Shown here piece after piece: positions 42,670 to 51,871 of a stretch of 64,000 nt of DNA (within the stretch, counting starts at the first letter, position 1; every line of letters begins with the position of its first letter). The position numbers and the translations under genes are program-made. The stretch is from Pseudomonadota bacterium (GTDB taxonomy: Bacteria; Pseudomonadota; Alphaproteobacteria; Rhizobiales; Devosiaceae). The stretch lies in the NCBI GenBank assembly GCA_023391095.1, contig JAEWBN010000017.1:1-64000 (forward strand). The letters run 5' to 3'. The notes under the pieces were generated by a model. The model had not been told where the DNA came from and ran no database searches. It was given only the letters and a program-made list of their open reading frames with translations.

Positions 42670-42697
42670 TTGACAGCGAAGCCGAACCTGTTATGCC
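42670..42697 (+). promoter_or_regulatory. Possible promoter of tkt
   Basis: TTGACA at 42670-42675 matches the -35 consensus; a weak TATGCC lies 16 bases further. It is about 80 bases before the tkt start. An imperfect CGCCT/AGGCG stem occurs in the leader near 42705-42722. Confidence 0.45.
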
Positions 42698-42775
42698 TCA
42701 ACCGCCTTTTGGGAGGAGGCGTTTCGGCCCGCCACCCCCGACAAACCCTACCCTTTTGAGAGAGCGGTCTTGCCC

Positions 42776-44752
42776 ATGACGAACACAGCCCAGCAGAACG
42801 AATTGGCTAATGCGATCCGGTCGCTGTCCATGGACGCCGTCGAGAAAGCCAATTCCGGCCATCCCGGTCTGCCGATGGGCTGCGCCGACATTGCCACCGT
42901 GCTCTTCACCAAGGTGATGAAGTTCGACGCTGCCAATCCCTATTGGTCTGACCGCGACCGCTTTATCCTTTCGGCCGGCCACGGCTCGATGCTGCTCTAC
43001 TCCTCGCTCTATCTGCTGGGCTACGAGGACATGACCATCGACCAGGTCAAGAACTTCCGTCAGCTGGGCGCCAAGACCGCCGGCCACCCCGAATATGGCC
43101 ATGCCACCGGCATCGAGACCACGACCGGCCCGCTGGGCCAGGGTATTGCTAATTCCGTCGGCTTTGCGGTTGCCGAAGCCAAGCTGGCCGCTGAATTCGG
43201 CTCGGACCTTGTCGACCACTATACCTATGTGCTGGCTGGCGACGGCTGCCTAATGGAAGGCATTTCGCAGGAAGCCATTTCCCTTGCCGGTCACCTCAAG
43301 CTCAACAAGCTGATCGTCATCTGGGACAACAACAACATCACCATCGACGGCGCCGTATCCAACGCCGACTCGACCGACCAGATCGCGCGCTTCAAGGCCT
43401 GCGGCTGGAACACGATCGAGATCGACGGTCACGACCAGGACGCGATTGAAGCCGCGCTCATCGAAGCCAAGAAGTCGACCGACAAGCCCACCATGATCGC
43501 CGCCAAGACCACGATCGGCTTCGGTGCGCCCAAGAAGGCCGGCACTGAAAAGGTCCACGGCGCTCCGCTCGGCGCCGAGGAACTGGCCGCTGCCAAGGCA
43601 GCTCTGGGCATCGACTACCCGGCCTTTGAAATCCCGAGCCACATCCTTGACGCATGGCGCGCTGCCGGCCAACGTGGCGCCAATATCCGTGGCGACTGGG
43701 AAGCGCGCCTGGCGCAGTCGGACAAGAAGGACGAATTCACCCGCCGCATGTCCGGCAAGCTGCCGGCTGGCCTCGACGCTGCCTTTGCCGCCTACAAGCA
43801 GAAGCTGGCCGAGGACAAGCCCAAGGTCGCCAGCCGCAAGGCCTCGCAGATGGCGCTTGAAGTGGTCACCAAAAACGTGCCGGAAATCATGGCCGGCTCG
43901 GCTGACCTCACCCATTCGAACCTGACCAATACGCCGGACACCGTGCCCTTCCAGGCCGACAACCGCACCGGCAACTACATGATGTACGGCATCCGCGAGC
44001 ACGAAATGGGTGCTGCCATGAACGGCATTACGCTGCATGGCGGGCTCATTCCCTATGGCGGCACGTTCATGGTCTTTACCGACTATGCCCGCCCGGCCAT
44101 TCGCCTCGCCGCGCTGATGGAAACCCGCTCGATCTATGTCATGACCCATGACTCCATCGGCCTGGGCGAAGACGGCCCGACCCACCAGCCGGTGGAACAC
44201 CTGACCGCCCTGCGCGCCATTCCGAACCTCTATGTTTTCCGTCCCGCTGACGCGATGGAAACCGCCGAGTGCTGGGAAATCGCGCTGGCGTCGGAAAAGA
44301 CCCCGTCGATCCTGGCGCTTTCCCGCCAGAACCTGCCGGCCGTGCGCACCGAATATTCGGCCGAGAACAAGTCCGCCAAGGGCGCCTATTCCCTGATCGG
44401 CCCGGCCGATGCCGATGCGGTGATCTTCGCGACCGGCTCGGAAGTGGCCATCGCGGTGGAAGCCCAGAAGGAACTGACCGAAAAGGGCATCTCGGCCCGC
44501 GTCGTCTCGGTGCCGTCCATGGAGCTTTTTGCCAAGCAGTCCGACGCCTACAAGGCCGAAGTGCTGGGCACGGCCAAGGCCCGCGTTGCGGTCGAAGCCG
44601 GTATCGAAATGAGCTGGAACAAGCTTCTGGGCGACAAGGGCCGCTTTGTCGGCATGAACTCGTTCGGCGCTTCGGGCCCCATCGACACGCTCTATGCCCA
44701 CTTCGGTATTACGTCGAAGGCCGTTGTTGAAGCCGTGGCCGCACAGTTGTAA
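42776..44752 (+). CDS. tkt: Transketolase
   Basis: The 658-residue enzyme transfers two-carbon units between sugar phosphates in the pentose phosphate pathway using thiamine diphosphate. Visible motifs are KANSGHPGLPMG, SAGHGSMLLYS, the ThDP-binding GDGCLMEGIS through WDNNNITIDG, and GSADLTHSN, FTDYARPAIRLAALM and EDGPTHQPVEH. ATG 42776 is chosen over a TTG two codons earlier. It is followed 47 bases later by gap, a standard rhizobial order. There is no RuBisCO or phosphoribulokinase nearby, so the role is heterotrophic. Confidence 0.97.
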   Translation: MTNTAQQNELANAIRSLSMDAVEKANSGHPGLPMGCADIATVLFTKVMKFDAANPYWSDRDRFILSAGHGSMLLYSSLYLLGYEDMTIDQVKNFRQLGAKTAGHPEYGHATGIETTTGPLGQGIANSVGFAVAEAKLAAEFGSDLVDHYTYVLAGDGCLMEGISQEAISLAGHLKLNKLIVIWDNNNITIDGAVSNADSTDQIARFKACGWNTIEIDGHDQDAIEAALIEAKKSTDKPTMIAAKTTIGFGAPKKAGTEKVHGAPLGAEELAAAKAALGIDYPAFEIPSHILDAWRAAGQRGANIRGDWEARLAQSDKKDEFTRRMSGKLPAGLDAAFAAYKQKLAEDKPKVASRKASQMALEVVTKNVPEIMAGSADLTHSNLTNTPDTVPFQADNRTGNYMMYGIREHEMGAAMNGITLHGGLIPYGGTFMVFTDYARPAIRLAALMETRSIYVMTHDSIGLGEDGPTHQPVEHLTALRAIPNLYVFRPADAMETAECWEIALASEKTPSILALSRQNLPAVRTEYSAENKSAKGAYSLIGPADADAVIFATGSEVAIAVEAQKELTEKGISARVVSVPSMELFAKQSDAYKAEVLGTAKARVAVEAGIEMSWNKLLGDKGRFVGMNSFGASGPIDTLYAHFGITSKAVVEAVAAQL

Positions 44753-44799
44753 GAGACCCGCGCCTCCCTTTCTCTTCCCTCCCATCAGGAGCGTCTAAC

Positions 44800-45807
44800 A
44801 TGGCAGTTCGCGTCGCCATCAATGGCTTTGGCCGCATCGGCCGCAACGTCCTGCGCGCCATCATCGAATCCGGCCGTACCGATATCGAAGTCGTGGCCAT
44901 CAACGATCTCGGCCCGGTCGAGACCAATGCGCACCTGCTGCGCTTCGACAGCGTGCATGGGCGCTTCCCCCATGAGGTCAAGGTCGATGGCGACACGATC
45001 GATGTGGGCCGCGGCCCGATCAAGGTGACGGCCGAGCGCGACCCGGCCAACCTGCCGCACGCCGCCATGGGCGTCGACATTGCGCTCGAATGCACCGGCA
45101 TCTTCACCTCCAAGGAAAAGGCCTCGGCTCACCTCAAGGCCGGCGCCAAGAAGGTGATCATCTCGGCTCCCGGCGACGGCGCCGACAAGACCATCGTCTA
45201 TGGCATCAACCACGCTTCGCTCACCAAGGACGACGTGGTGATCTCGAACGCCTCGTGCACCACCAACTGCCTGGCCCCGCTGGCCTATGTGCTGCACAAG
45301 GAATTCGGCATCGAAAAGGGAATGATGACCACCATCCATTCCTATACCGGTGACCAACCCACGCTCGACACCATGCACAAGGATCTCTATCGCGGCCGCG
45401 CTGCTGCCCTGTCGCAGATCCCGACCTCGACCGGCGCTGCCAAGGCCATCGGCCTCGTCCTGCCCGAACTCAAAGGCAAGCTCGACGGTGTTTCCATCCG
45501 CGTGCCGACCCCGAACGTGTCCTGCGTCGACTTCAAGTTCATTGCCCAGCGCAATGTGACGGCCGAGGAAATCAATGCCGCGGTCAAGAAGTATGCCGAT
45601 GGCGAGCTTAAGGGCGTCCTGGGCTATACCACCCAGCCCAACGTCTCGATCGACTTCAACCACGACCCGCACTCCTCCACCATGGCCCTGGACCAGACCA
45701 AGGTGATGGACGGCAATTTCGTGTCGGTCCTCAGCTGGTACGACAACGAATGGGGCTTCTCCAACCGCATGGCGGATACCGCCGTGGCGCTGGGCAAGAC
45801 GCTCTGA
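44800..45807 (+). CDS. gap: Glyceraldehyde-3-phosphate dehydrogenase, type I
   Basis: The 335-residue enzyme has the NAD-binding INGFGRIGRNVLRA start, the active-site segment SNASCTTNCLAPLAYVL with the catalytic cysteine near residue 154, and SWYDNEWGFSNRM at the C-terminus. It makes 1,3-bisphosphoglycerate. AGGAG precedes the ATG. A strong hairpin follows, so the transcript ends before the next gene. Confidence 0.97.
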   Translation: MAVRVAINGFGRIGRNVLRAIIESGRTDIEVVAINDLGPVETNAHLLRFDSVHGRFPHEVKVDGDTIDVGRGPIKVTAERDPANLPHAAMGVDIALECTGIFTSKEKASAHLKAGAKKVIISAPGDGADKTIVYGINHASLTKDDVVISNASCTTNCLAPLAYVLHKEFGIEKGMMTTIHSYTGDQPTLDTMHKDLYRGRAAALSQIPTSTGAAKAIGLVLPELKGKLDGVSIRVPTPNVSCVDFKFIAQRNVTAEEINAAVKKYADGELKGVLGYTTQPNVSIDFNHDPHSSTMALDQTKVMDGNFVSVLSWYDNEWGFSNRMADTAVALGKTL

Positions 45808-45825
45808 GCGGCTGAAATTCGTTTG

Positions 45826-45854
45826 AAAAGGGCGTCCTGCGGGGCGCCCTTTTT
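45826..45854 (+). terminator. Terminator after gap
   Basis: AAAAGGGCG and CGCCCTTTTT form a stem with a terminal T-run, 19 bases after the gap stop: a standard intrinsic terminator. Confidence 0.85.
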
Positions 45855-45886
45855 GTTATGATGCCTCCGATCATCGGGGAAACTTC

Positions 45887-46417
45887 ATGACGCTGAACCG
45901 ATCCATTCGCTGGCGCGGGCTTGAGCTGCAAACCCTCGAACATGCCCATGTCATCGCCAATGGCCGGGATACGCGCATTAGCGGCGCAGTCATCGGGCCA
46001 GACTTCGGGCTTTTCTATCGCGTCAAGCTCGACGAAAACGGGCATACGCGCACGGTCAGGATCGAGCGGGCCGACGGCAAGGTGCTCGAACTCTTTGCCG
46101 ATGGCGCCGGCGGCTGGTCGGATGACCGCGCCGAACCCATTGCGGCGCTGCGTGGCTGCATTGACGTCGACATCTGGCCGACGCCGATGACCAATGCCCT
46201 GCCCATCTGGCGGCTCGAATGGACCGACCAGCCGGTGCGCCTGGCCATGGCCTGGATCGACGCCACCGATTTCAGCTTCAAGCGCTCCGAGCAGATCTAT
46301 ACCCGGCTCGACACCAACCGCTTCCGCTTCCAGTCTGCCGGCTTCGAGGCCGTGATCGAGACCGATGATGATGGCCTGGTCCTCGAGTATCCCGGGCTGT
46401 TCACGCGCTCGGCGTAA
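45887..46417 (+). CDS. Putative glycolipid-binding protein (DUF1089 family)
   Basis: The 176-residue protein resembles the PF06475 putative glycolipid-binding family, with an all-beta pattern and segments SIRWRGLELQTLEHAHV, GPDFGLFYRVKLDENG and FKRSEQIYTRLDTNRFRFQS. It has no signal peptide. The biological role is unproven in any organism I know of. It stands alone between gap and mipZ, after its own short leader (GGGGAAACTTC before the ATG). Confidence 0.75.
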   Translation: MTLNRSIRWRGLELQTLEHAHVIANGRDTRISGAVIGPDFGLFYRVKLDENGHTRTVRIERADGKVLELFADGAGGWSDDRAEPIAALRGCIDVDIWPTPMTNALPIWRLEWTDQPVRLAMAWIDATDFSFKRSEQIYTRLDTNRFRFQSAGFEAVIETDDDGLVLEYPGLFTRSA

Positions 46418-46457
46418 CCCGGTTTTTCCCACACATTTTGGTGGCTTCGGTTGGGCG

Positions 46458-46496
46458 TTAGGGCGCTGTTAACCATGCGGCCGCTTGATGGTTAAC
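46458..46496. promoter_or_regulatory. CtrA-like sites and long inverted repeat upstream of mipZ
   Basis: TTAG-N7-TTAACC (46458-46474) differs by one base from the CtrA consensus TTAA-N7-TTAAC. It overlaps the left arm of a perfect inverted repeat, GTTAACCAT (46468-46476) and ATGGTTAAC (46488-46496), 11 bases apart. TTAACCAT is itself the common CtrA half-site in alphaproteobacteria. The position 31-69 bases before the mipZ start fits cell-cycle control. Confidence 0.55.
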
Positions 46497-46526
46497 GAAG
46501 TCGAAACGCTGATTTGGGGTCCGCAA

Positions 46527-47360
46527 ATGGCCGATGGGCTGGCGCATATCATCACCGTGGGCAATGAAAAGGGCGGCTCGGGCAAGTCCACCACGGCGCT
46601 GCACCTGGCGGTCTACCTGCTCCATCAGGGCTATTCGGTGGCGACCATTGATGTGGACAGCCGCCAGCAGACGCTGACCCGCTATGTACGCAACCGCCGG
46701 GCCGCGGCCGAGGCCAGCGGCCGCGACATCCTCATGCCCAAGCATGTGCACCTGCCGACCGCCTGGGGCGATTCCATCACCGAGAACCAGCGGGTGGAAC
46801 TGGACATATTCGAGCGCGCCATGACGGGCCTGCGCCAGGAAGTGGACTTCGTGGTGATCGACACGCCCGGCTTTGACGGCAATCTGGCCCGGCTGGCCCA
46901 TGGCGCCGCCGACACGCTGATTACCCCCATCAATGACAGCATGATCGATCTCGACGTGCTGGCGCGAATCGATCCGCGCACGGGCGCGCCTCTGGAAGCC
47001 AGCCCCTATACCCGCAATGTGCACAAGGCGCGGACCGAGCGGCAGAAGACGGGCCGGGCCTTGGACTGGGTTCTGGTGCGCAACCGCATTTCGAACCTGG
47101 GGTCGCACAACGCCAGCCGCGTGCAGGATCTGGTGGAGCGCCTCGCCGGCGGGCTGGGCTGCCGCCTTGCTGACGGCATTGCCGAGCGAGTCATCTTCCG
47201 CTCGCTGTTTCTTTCGGGCATGACCGTGTTCGACCCGCTCGACGCCGAAACGTTGGGCAGTGCCCCGTCCATGTCCCATGTCAACGCCCGGCACGAATAC
47301 AGGGCGCTTGTGGCGGCTCTCAACCTGCCCGACCACCGTTCGATGAAGCTGTCCGCCTAA
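46527..47360 (+). CDS. mipZ: Division-site positioning ATPase MipZ
   Basis: The protein has 277 residues from ATG 46527; an ATG at 46488 lies inside the inverted repeat and is less likely. It is a ParA/MinD-family ATPase with a deviant Walker A GNEKGGSGKSTTALHLA (about residues 11-27), switch I DVDSRQQTLTRY and Walker B VDFVVIDTPGFDG. The LDWVLVRNRISNL and FRSLFLSGMTVFDPL segments are typical of MipZ. It forms a gradient from the chromosome pole and blocks FtsZ assembly away from midcell. CtrA-like sites precede it. Confidence 0.93.
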   Translation: MADGLAHIITVGNEKGGSGKSTTALHLAVYLLHQGYSVATIDVDSRQQTLTRYVRNRRAAAEASGRDILMPKHVHLPTAWGDSITENQRVELDIFERAMTGLRQEVDFVVIDTPGFDGNLARLAHGAADTLITPINDSMIDLDVLARIDPRTGAPLEASPYTRNVHKARTERQKTGRALDWVLVRNRISNLGSHNASRVQDLVERLAGGLGCRLADGIAERVIFRSLFLSGMTVFDPLDAETLGSAPSMSHVNARHEYRALVAALNLPDHRSMKLSA

Positions 47361-47473
47361 GCCACATCTGCCGCGCTGGCGTCAGGGAGAGAGAAATTTG
47401 TCTGCCCCGCTTTCCCACGCCGTGCCACTCTGCTACCCCACGGCCAGACAATCCGACCTCCGGGAGCCGCAAG

Positions 47474-48676
47474 ATGAGCGACAGTTTCAAGACCCTCGAC
47501 GAACTCGATCTCACCGGCAAGCGCGTGCTGCTGCGCGCCGACCTCAACGTGCCGGTGGCCGATGGCAAGGTGACCGACGCTACGCGCATTGAACGGCTGG
47601 TGCCCACCATCCGCGAAATCGTCAAGAAGGACGGCAAGGCCATTCTGCTCTCCCACTTCGGCCGGCCCAAGGGCAAGGTGAATGCCGAATTCTCGCTCGA
47701 GCAGGTGTGCGAAGCCGTCGCAAATGAGACAGGCCATCCGGTGGGCTTCGTGGCCACCGACTGGACCGATGTCAGCGCTGCCCGAAAGGCCATCGACGAA
47801 GCGCCCGCCGGCTCCGTGCTGGTGCTGGAAAACACCCGCTTTCATCCCGGCGAGGAAGAAAACGACGTTGAACTGGCCAAGCGCATGGCGAGCCTCGGCG
47901 ATGTGTATGTAAACGACGCTTTTTCTGCCGCTCACCGCGCCCATGCCTCGACCGAAGCGCTGGCACGCCTCCTGCCGGCCGCGGCGGGCCTGGCCATGCA
48001 GGCGGAACTGGAAGCGCTGGAAGCTGGCCTCGGCAAGCCCAAGAAGCCCGTTGTGGCCATTGTTGGCGGCGCCAAGGTGTCGTCCAAGATCGACCTGCTG
48101 GAAAACCTCGTGACCAAGGTCGACGGGCTCGTCATTGGCGGCGGCATGGCCAATACATTCCTTCATGCCCAGGGCGTCAATGTCGGCAAGTCGCTGTGCG
48201 AGAAGGATCTCAAGGACACCGCCATCCGCATCATGGAAAAGGCCGTGGATTCGGGTTGCGCCATCATCCTGCCGATCGACGCCGTCGTGGCCTGGCATTT
48301 CAAGGCCGACACCCCCACGCGCCTCTATGGCCTCGACGCCATCGATCCTGACGGCATGATCCTCGACATCGGCCCCTCCTCGGTCGAGCGCATCAATGCC
48401 GCGATCGACGACGCCCATACCGTCGTCTGGAACGGGCCGGTTGGCGCCTTTGAAATGACCCCATTCGACGCAGGCACCGTGGCCATTGCCAAGCATGTCG
48501 CCAAGCGCACCCATGACGGTCACCTGGTATCCGTCGCTGGCGGCGGTGACACGGTGAGCGCGCTGGCCCATGCCGGGGTCAAGGACAAGCTGACTTATGT
48601 GTCCACCGCCGGCGGCGCCTTCCTGGAATGGATGGAAGGCAAACCCCTGCCGGGCGTCGAAGCGTTGAAAAAGTAG
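47474..48676 (+). CDS. pgk: Phosphoglycerate kinase
   Basis: The 400-residue kinase makes ATP from 1,3-bisphosphoglycerate. Motifs are KRVLLRADLNVPVADGKV, LLSHFGRPKGK, LENTRFHPGEE, the hinge KPVVAIVGGAKVSSK and the nucleotide loop GGGDTVSALAHAG. The start at ATG 47474 follows GGGAGCC. A hairpin after the stop separates it from fba. Confidence 0.97.
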   Translation: MSDSFKTLDELDLTGKRVLLRADLNVPVADGKVTDATRIERLVPTIREIVKKDGKAILLSHFGRPKGKVNAEFSLEQVCEAVANETGHPVGFVATDWTDVSAARKAIDEAPAGSVLVLENTRFHPGEEENDVELAKRMASLGDVYVNDAFSAAHRAHASTEALARLLPAAAGLAMQAELEALEAGLGKPKKPVVAIVGGAKVSSKIDLLENLVTKVDGLVIGGGMANTFLHAQGVNVGKSLCEKDLKDTAIRIMEKAVDSGCAIILPIDAVVAWHFKADTPTRLYGLDAIDPDGMILDIGPSSVERINAAIDDAHTVVWNGPVGAFEMTPFDAGTVAIAKHVAKRTHDGHLVSVAGGGDTVSALAHAGVKDKLTYVSTAGGAFLEWMEGKPLPGVEALKK

Positions 48677-48683
48677 GATTGCT

Positions 48684-48720
48684 CCCGGCCGTCTGGTTCC
48701 ACACGGCCGGGATCGTCTTT
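48684..48720 (+). terminator. Terminator after pgk
   Basis: CCCGGCCGT (48684-48692) and ACGGCCGGG (48703-48711) form a 9-base stem followed by ATCGTCTTT. The T-run is short, so termination may be partial. Confidence 0.6.
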
Positions 48721-48798
48721 CGTCTAATAACCACAGGTCTAATCGTAAGCACGCAAACGAAAGTCTAACCTTGGCACAATCCAGCCCGAGGGAAGACC

Positions 48799-49827
48799 AT
48801 GACCAAGTCGCTCAATGCGATTGCCCAGAAGTTGATGACGCCCGGCCAGGGCATCCTTGCCGCCGACGAGTCGGAAGGCACGATTGCCAAGCGCTTCGCC
48901 AAGATCAACCTGCCCAATACGCTCGACCTGCGCCGCGACTATCGCGAAATGCTGTTCGGCGCCAAAGAGGCGATGTCCGAGTATATTTCCGGCGTCATTC
49001 TCACCGAAGAGACGCTGAAGCAGGAAGCGGCCGATGGCACGCCCTTCCGCGCCATCCTGGCGGACGCCGACTGTATCCCGGGCATCAAGGTGGACCGGGG
49101 GGCCTTCCCCATGCCCGGCGAGGGCGGCGAAAAGATCACCGAAGGTCTTGATGGCCTGCGCCAGCGGCTTGCCCAATATGCCGACCTTGGGGCCGGCTTT
49201 GCCAAGTGGCGGGCCGTGATCACCATCAATGACATTGCCCCCACCCGCAACAATATCCGCGCCAATGCCCATGCGCTGGCGCGCTACGCCATCCTTTGCC
49301 AGGAAGCCGGCATCGTGCCGGTGGTCGAACCCGAGGTGGTGGGCGATGGTGAGCCGGGCAATCATTCGCTTGAGCGCTGCGCCCAGGTGACCGGCGATGT
49401 GCTGGAAAATACCTTCAAGGAGCTGCGGCTTGCCGGCGTTGACCTCTCGGGCATGCTGCTCAAGCCGAACATGGTGCTGCCCGGCGTCAATTCGCGCGAC
49501 CGGCCCGGCGTCGAGGAAGTGGCGCGCCGCACCGTCGAAGTGCTGCGCGAACATGTGCCGGCGGCCGTGCCCGGCATTGCCTTCCTTTCCGGCGGACAGA
49601 CGGACGAGGAAGCCACCGCTCATCTTTCCGCGATGAACCGCATTTCCGGCAAGCCCTGGCCACTGACCTTCTCCTATGGACGGGCGCTGCAGAATGTCGC
49701 GCTGCGCACCTGGGCGGGACGCCGGGAGAACTTCAACCCGGCGCGCGCTGCCTTTGCCCACCGGGCCCACATGAACTCGCTCGCAGCCATCGGCGAGTGG
49801 TCCAACGCCCTCGACCGCGCCGCCTGA
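48799..49827 (+). CDS. fba: Fructose-bisphosphate aldolase class I
   Basis: The 342-residue enzyme is a Schiff-base (class I) aldolase: MTPGQGILAADESEGTIAKRF, VPVVEPEVVGDG, and the lysine-bearing GMLLKPNMVLPG are diagnostic, as is LSGGQTDEEATAHL. It cleaves or forms fructose-1,6-bisphosphate. Class I aldolase next to pgk is normal in rhizobia, unlike the metal-dependent class II enzyme of enteric bacteria. GAGGGAAGACC precedes the ATG. Confidence 0.96.
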   Translation: MTKSLNAIAQKLMTPGQGILAADESEGTIAKRFAKINLPNTLDLRRDYREMLFGAKEAMSEYISGVILTEETLKQEAADGTPFRAILADADCIPGIKVDRGAFPMPGEGGEKITEGLDGLRQRLAQYADLGAGFAKWRAVITINDIAPTRNNIRANAHALARYAILCQEAGIVPVVEPEVVGDGEPGNHSLERCAQVTGDVLENTFKELRLAGVDLSGMLLKPNMVLPGVNSRDRPGVEEVARRTVEVLREHVPAAVPGIAFLSGGQTDEEATAHLSAMNRISGKPWPLTFSYGRALQNVALRTWAGRRENFNPARAAFAHRAHMNSLAAIGEWSNALDRAA

Positions 49828-49859
49828 GCGCGCCCATCGACCCTGGGCGGCGCGCTTTT
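49827..49859 (+). terminator. Terminator after fba
   Basis: AGCGCGCC (49827-49834) and GGCGCGCT (49849-49856) form an 8-base stem followed by TTTTC, overlapping the end of the fba coding region. Confidence 0.7.
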
Positions 49860-49975
49860 CGGGAGCGCGTCGCGGGATTGCGCCGCACGGGGCTTATCCT
49901 CTATTGGGTGGACTGTCCCTTTGTCGCCAAAATGCTGACCTAGGGACGCCAGCGTCAAGCGTTCCCGGGAACCCC

Positions 49976-50581
49976 ATGCTCCCCCAGCTCTATCTCATTA
50001 CCCCGGCCGATCCGGATCCCGCAGAGTTTCCGCGCCGCCTGATGGGCGTGCTGAGCGGTCCGCAGATCGCCGCCCTGCTGGTGCGGCGGGGCAGCCTCGA
50101 TGATGCGGGCTATGCCGGGCTGGCCGAGCGCCTGATGCAGGTGGGACAGGCAGCCGGCGCCGCCGTGCTCCTTGAAGATGACGTCGACCTTGCCCGCCAG
50201 CTTGGCGCCGACGGCGTGCACATCACCACCGGTGGCACCAAGGCCATCCGCGCGGCAACCGATGCCCTCAAGCCCGACGGGATTGTGGGCGTGGGCAATG
50301 TCCGCTCACGGCATGATGCCATGAGCTTTGGCGAGCTCGATGTCGACTATGTGATGTTCGGCCCCCTCGGGGGTGCGCCGGACCCGCAGGCGAGCGAACT
50401 GGCCGCATGGTGGGCGGAAACGTTTGAAGTCCCGGCGGTTCATTCCGATCCTGCTGCGACGCTTGCGGCGCTGGACCAGACCGGTGCCGAATTCCTGGCG
50501 CTGTCCGATTGCGTCTGGTCGGCCGAACAGCCGGCAGCAGCGCTGGCCGAGTTCGACCGCGCCGTCCGGAAACCGGCATGA
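49976..50581 (+). CDS. Thiamine phosphate synthase-like (ThiE/TenI fold) protein
   Basis: The 201-residue protein (start at ATG 49976) keeps the ThiE/TenI barrel pattern: LYLITPADPDP, VLLEDDVDLARQLGADGVHI and DYVMFGPLGG. Catalytic features are eroded. The usual GQxD after GVH reads ITTGG, the GxSxH motif reads GVGNVRS, and the TxTK phosphate loop is missing. It may therefore not make thiamine phosphate. Many rhizobia carry such a divergent copy. It is not next to other thiamine genes but overlaps the following Sel1-repeat gene by ATGA. Confidence 0.75.
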   Translation: MLPQLYLITPADPDPAEFPRRLMGVLSGPQIAALLVRRGSLDDAGYAGLAERLMQVGQAAGAAVLLEDDVDLARQLGADGVHITTGGTKAIRAATDALKPDGIVGVGNVRSRHDAMSFGELDVDYVMFGPLGGAPDPQASELAAWWAETFEVPAVHSDPAATLAALDQTGAEFLALSDCVWSAEQPAAALAEFDRAVRKPA

Positions 50582-51741
50582 TCCGCGCCCGTCTCCTTCT
50601 TGCCCTCCTGCTTTCAGGCCTGCCCGGAATGGTCCAAGCGCAGGACAATTCCGCGGAATCGGTCAGCTCCGCCATTTTCGGACAGCAGGGGCCGGTGGAC
50701 TACGCCTACGGCGCTTACCAGCGCGGCTATTACCTGACGGCCCTGGAACTGGCTTTGCCCCGAGCCGAAGAGGGCGACGCCGCGGCGCTGACGCTGATTG
50801 CCGAACTTTATGCCAACGGGCTGGGCGTCCCCCAGAATGCCGAGCGCGCCGCCAGCTGGTACCAACTGGCATCGGACCGGGGCGACCGGCTCGCGACGTT
50901 CGAGCTGGGCATGCGTTATCAGGAAGGCGTGGGGGTTGAGCGCGACCGAACCCGCGCGGCCGAGCTTTTCGCCAAGGCGGCGGAGGCAGGCTATATCCCG
51001 GCCAAGTACAATATGGCGCTGCTGCATGTGGAAGGCGTCTATGCCCCACCCAACCTCGTGCGGGCCGCCGAACTGATGCGGGAAGCGGCCGAGGCCGAAC
51101 TGCCCGAAGCGCAATACGACTACGGCTCCATGCTGATTGAAGGCGCGGGCGTCCTCCCCGATCCCGAGGAAGGCGCGCGCTATATCGGGCTTGCCGCAGA
51201 GCAGGGCCTGCCCGACGCGCAGGTGGATTTCGCCACCCTGCTCTATCTGGGTCAGGGCTTGCCGCAGAATATTGAAGCGGCGGTGGATTATTACCGGCGG
51301 GCTGCCGAACAGGGCAATCCGGTGGCGCAGAACCGCTATGCCAAGCTGCTCGCGGTGGGCGAAGGCACGGCGATCGATCTCGAAGCGGCCGCCATGTGGC
51401 GATCCCTGTCCCGCCGCCAGGGACTGAGCGACCCGGCGCTAGACCGCTTGCTGGTCTCCATTCCGGCCGATGCCCTGGCGCGGGCGGAAGAACGCGCCCG
51501 CTTCTGGCCGGGCCTGCCGCCGACGGCTCCGTCTGCTGCCACCGAGGCGTCCGAGCCCGCCAGCGACGGCCCCGTCCTGCCCAATTCGCTTGACCCGCAA
51601 AATGCACCCAGCCGGGTCGTGGACCCCAATGCGGACGCGCCTGCGGATGCGGCGGACGAGGCTCTGGCGCCGCTCGAAGCGGAGCGGGGCCGGGAGGCAG
51701 AGGATGCGGCCGCGGACGAGGCGGAAACGCAAGACCCTTGA
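50578..51741 (+). CDS. Secreted Sel1-repeat protein
   Basis: The 387-residue protein has a signal peptide (about residues 1-22, ending VQAQ) and then Sel1-like repeats (about 50-300) such as GDAAALTLIAELYANGLGV, GDRLATFELGMRYQEGVGV and GLPDAQVDFATLLYLGQGL. The C-terminal 80 residues are a Pro/Ala/Glu-rich tail. Sel1 repeats are helical hairpins that hold partner proteins, often in envelope or cell-wall pathways. The ATG overlaps the ThiE-like stop by four bases. The partner is unknown. Confidence 0.88.
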   Translation: MIRARLLLALLLSGLPGMVQAQDNSAESVSSAIFGQQGPVDYAYGAYQRGYYLTALELALPRAEEGDAAALTLIAELYANGLGVPQNAERAASWYQLASDRGDRLATFELGMRYQEGVGVERDRTRAAELFAKAAEAGYIPAKYNMALLHVEGVYAPPNLVRAAELMREAAEAELPEAQYDYGSMLIEGAGVLPDPEEGARYIGLAAEQGLPDAQVDFATLLYLGQGLPQNIEAAVDYYRRAAEQGNPVAQNRYAKLLAVGEGTAIDLEAAAMWRSLSRRQGLSDPALDRLLVSIPADALARAEERARFWPGLPPTAPSAATEASEPASDGPVLPNSLDPQNAPSRVVDPNADAPADAADEALAPLEAERGREAEDAAADEAETQDP

Positions 51742-51871
51742 AACAGGGCCGGTTCTGAGGCAATAAGCCCGCCACATCATAAACCCCCGCGGCCGGGCCT
51801 TTGCCCATTGGCCGGATGCGCCTCACCAGACGGCGTCGTCCGGGTCGCGCGAGCCAGCGAGCACCTCCCCT

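Noticed and set aside
42776..49827. Calvin cycle operon suggested by tkt, gap, pgk and fba
   Set aside because: No RuBisCO, phosphoribulokinase or CbbR gene is present; this order is the normal glycolytic/pentose phosphate arrangement of rhizobia.
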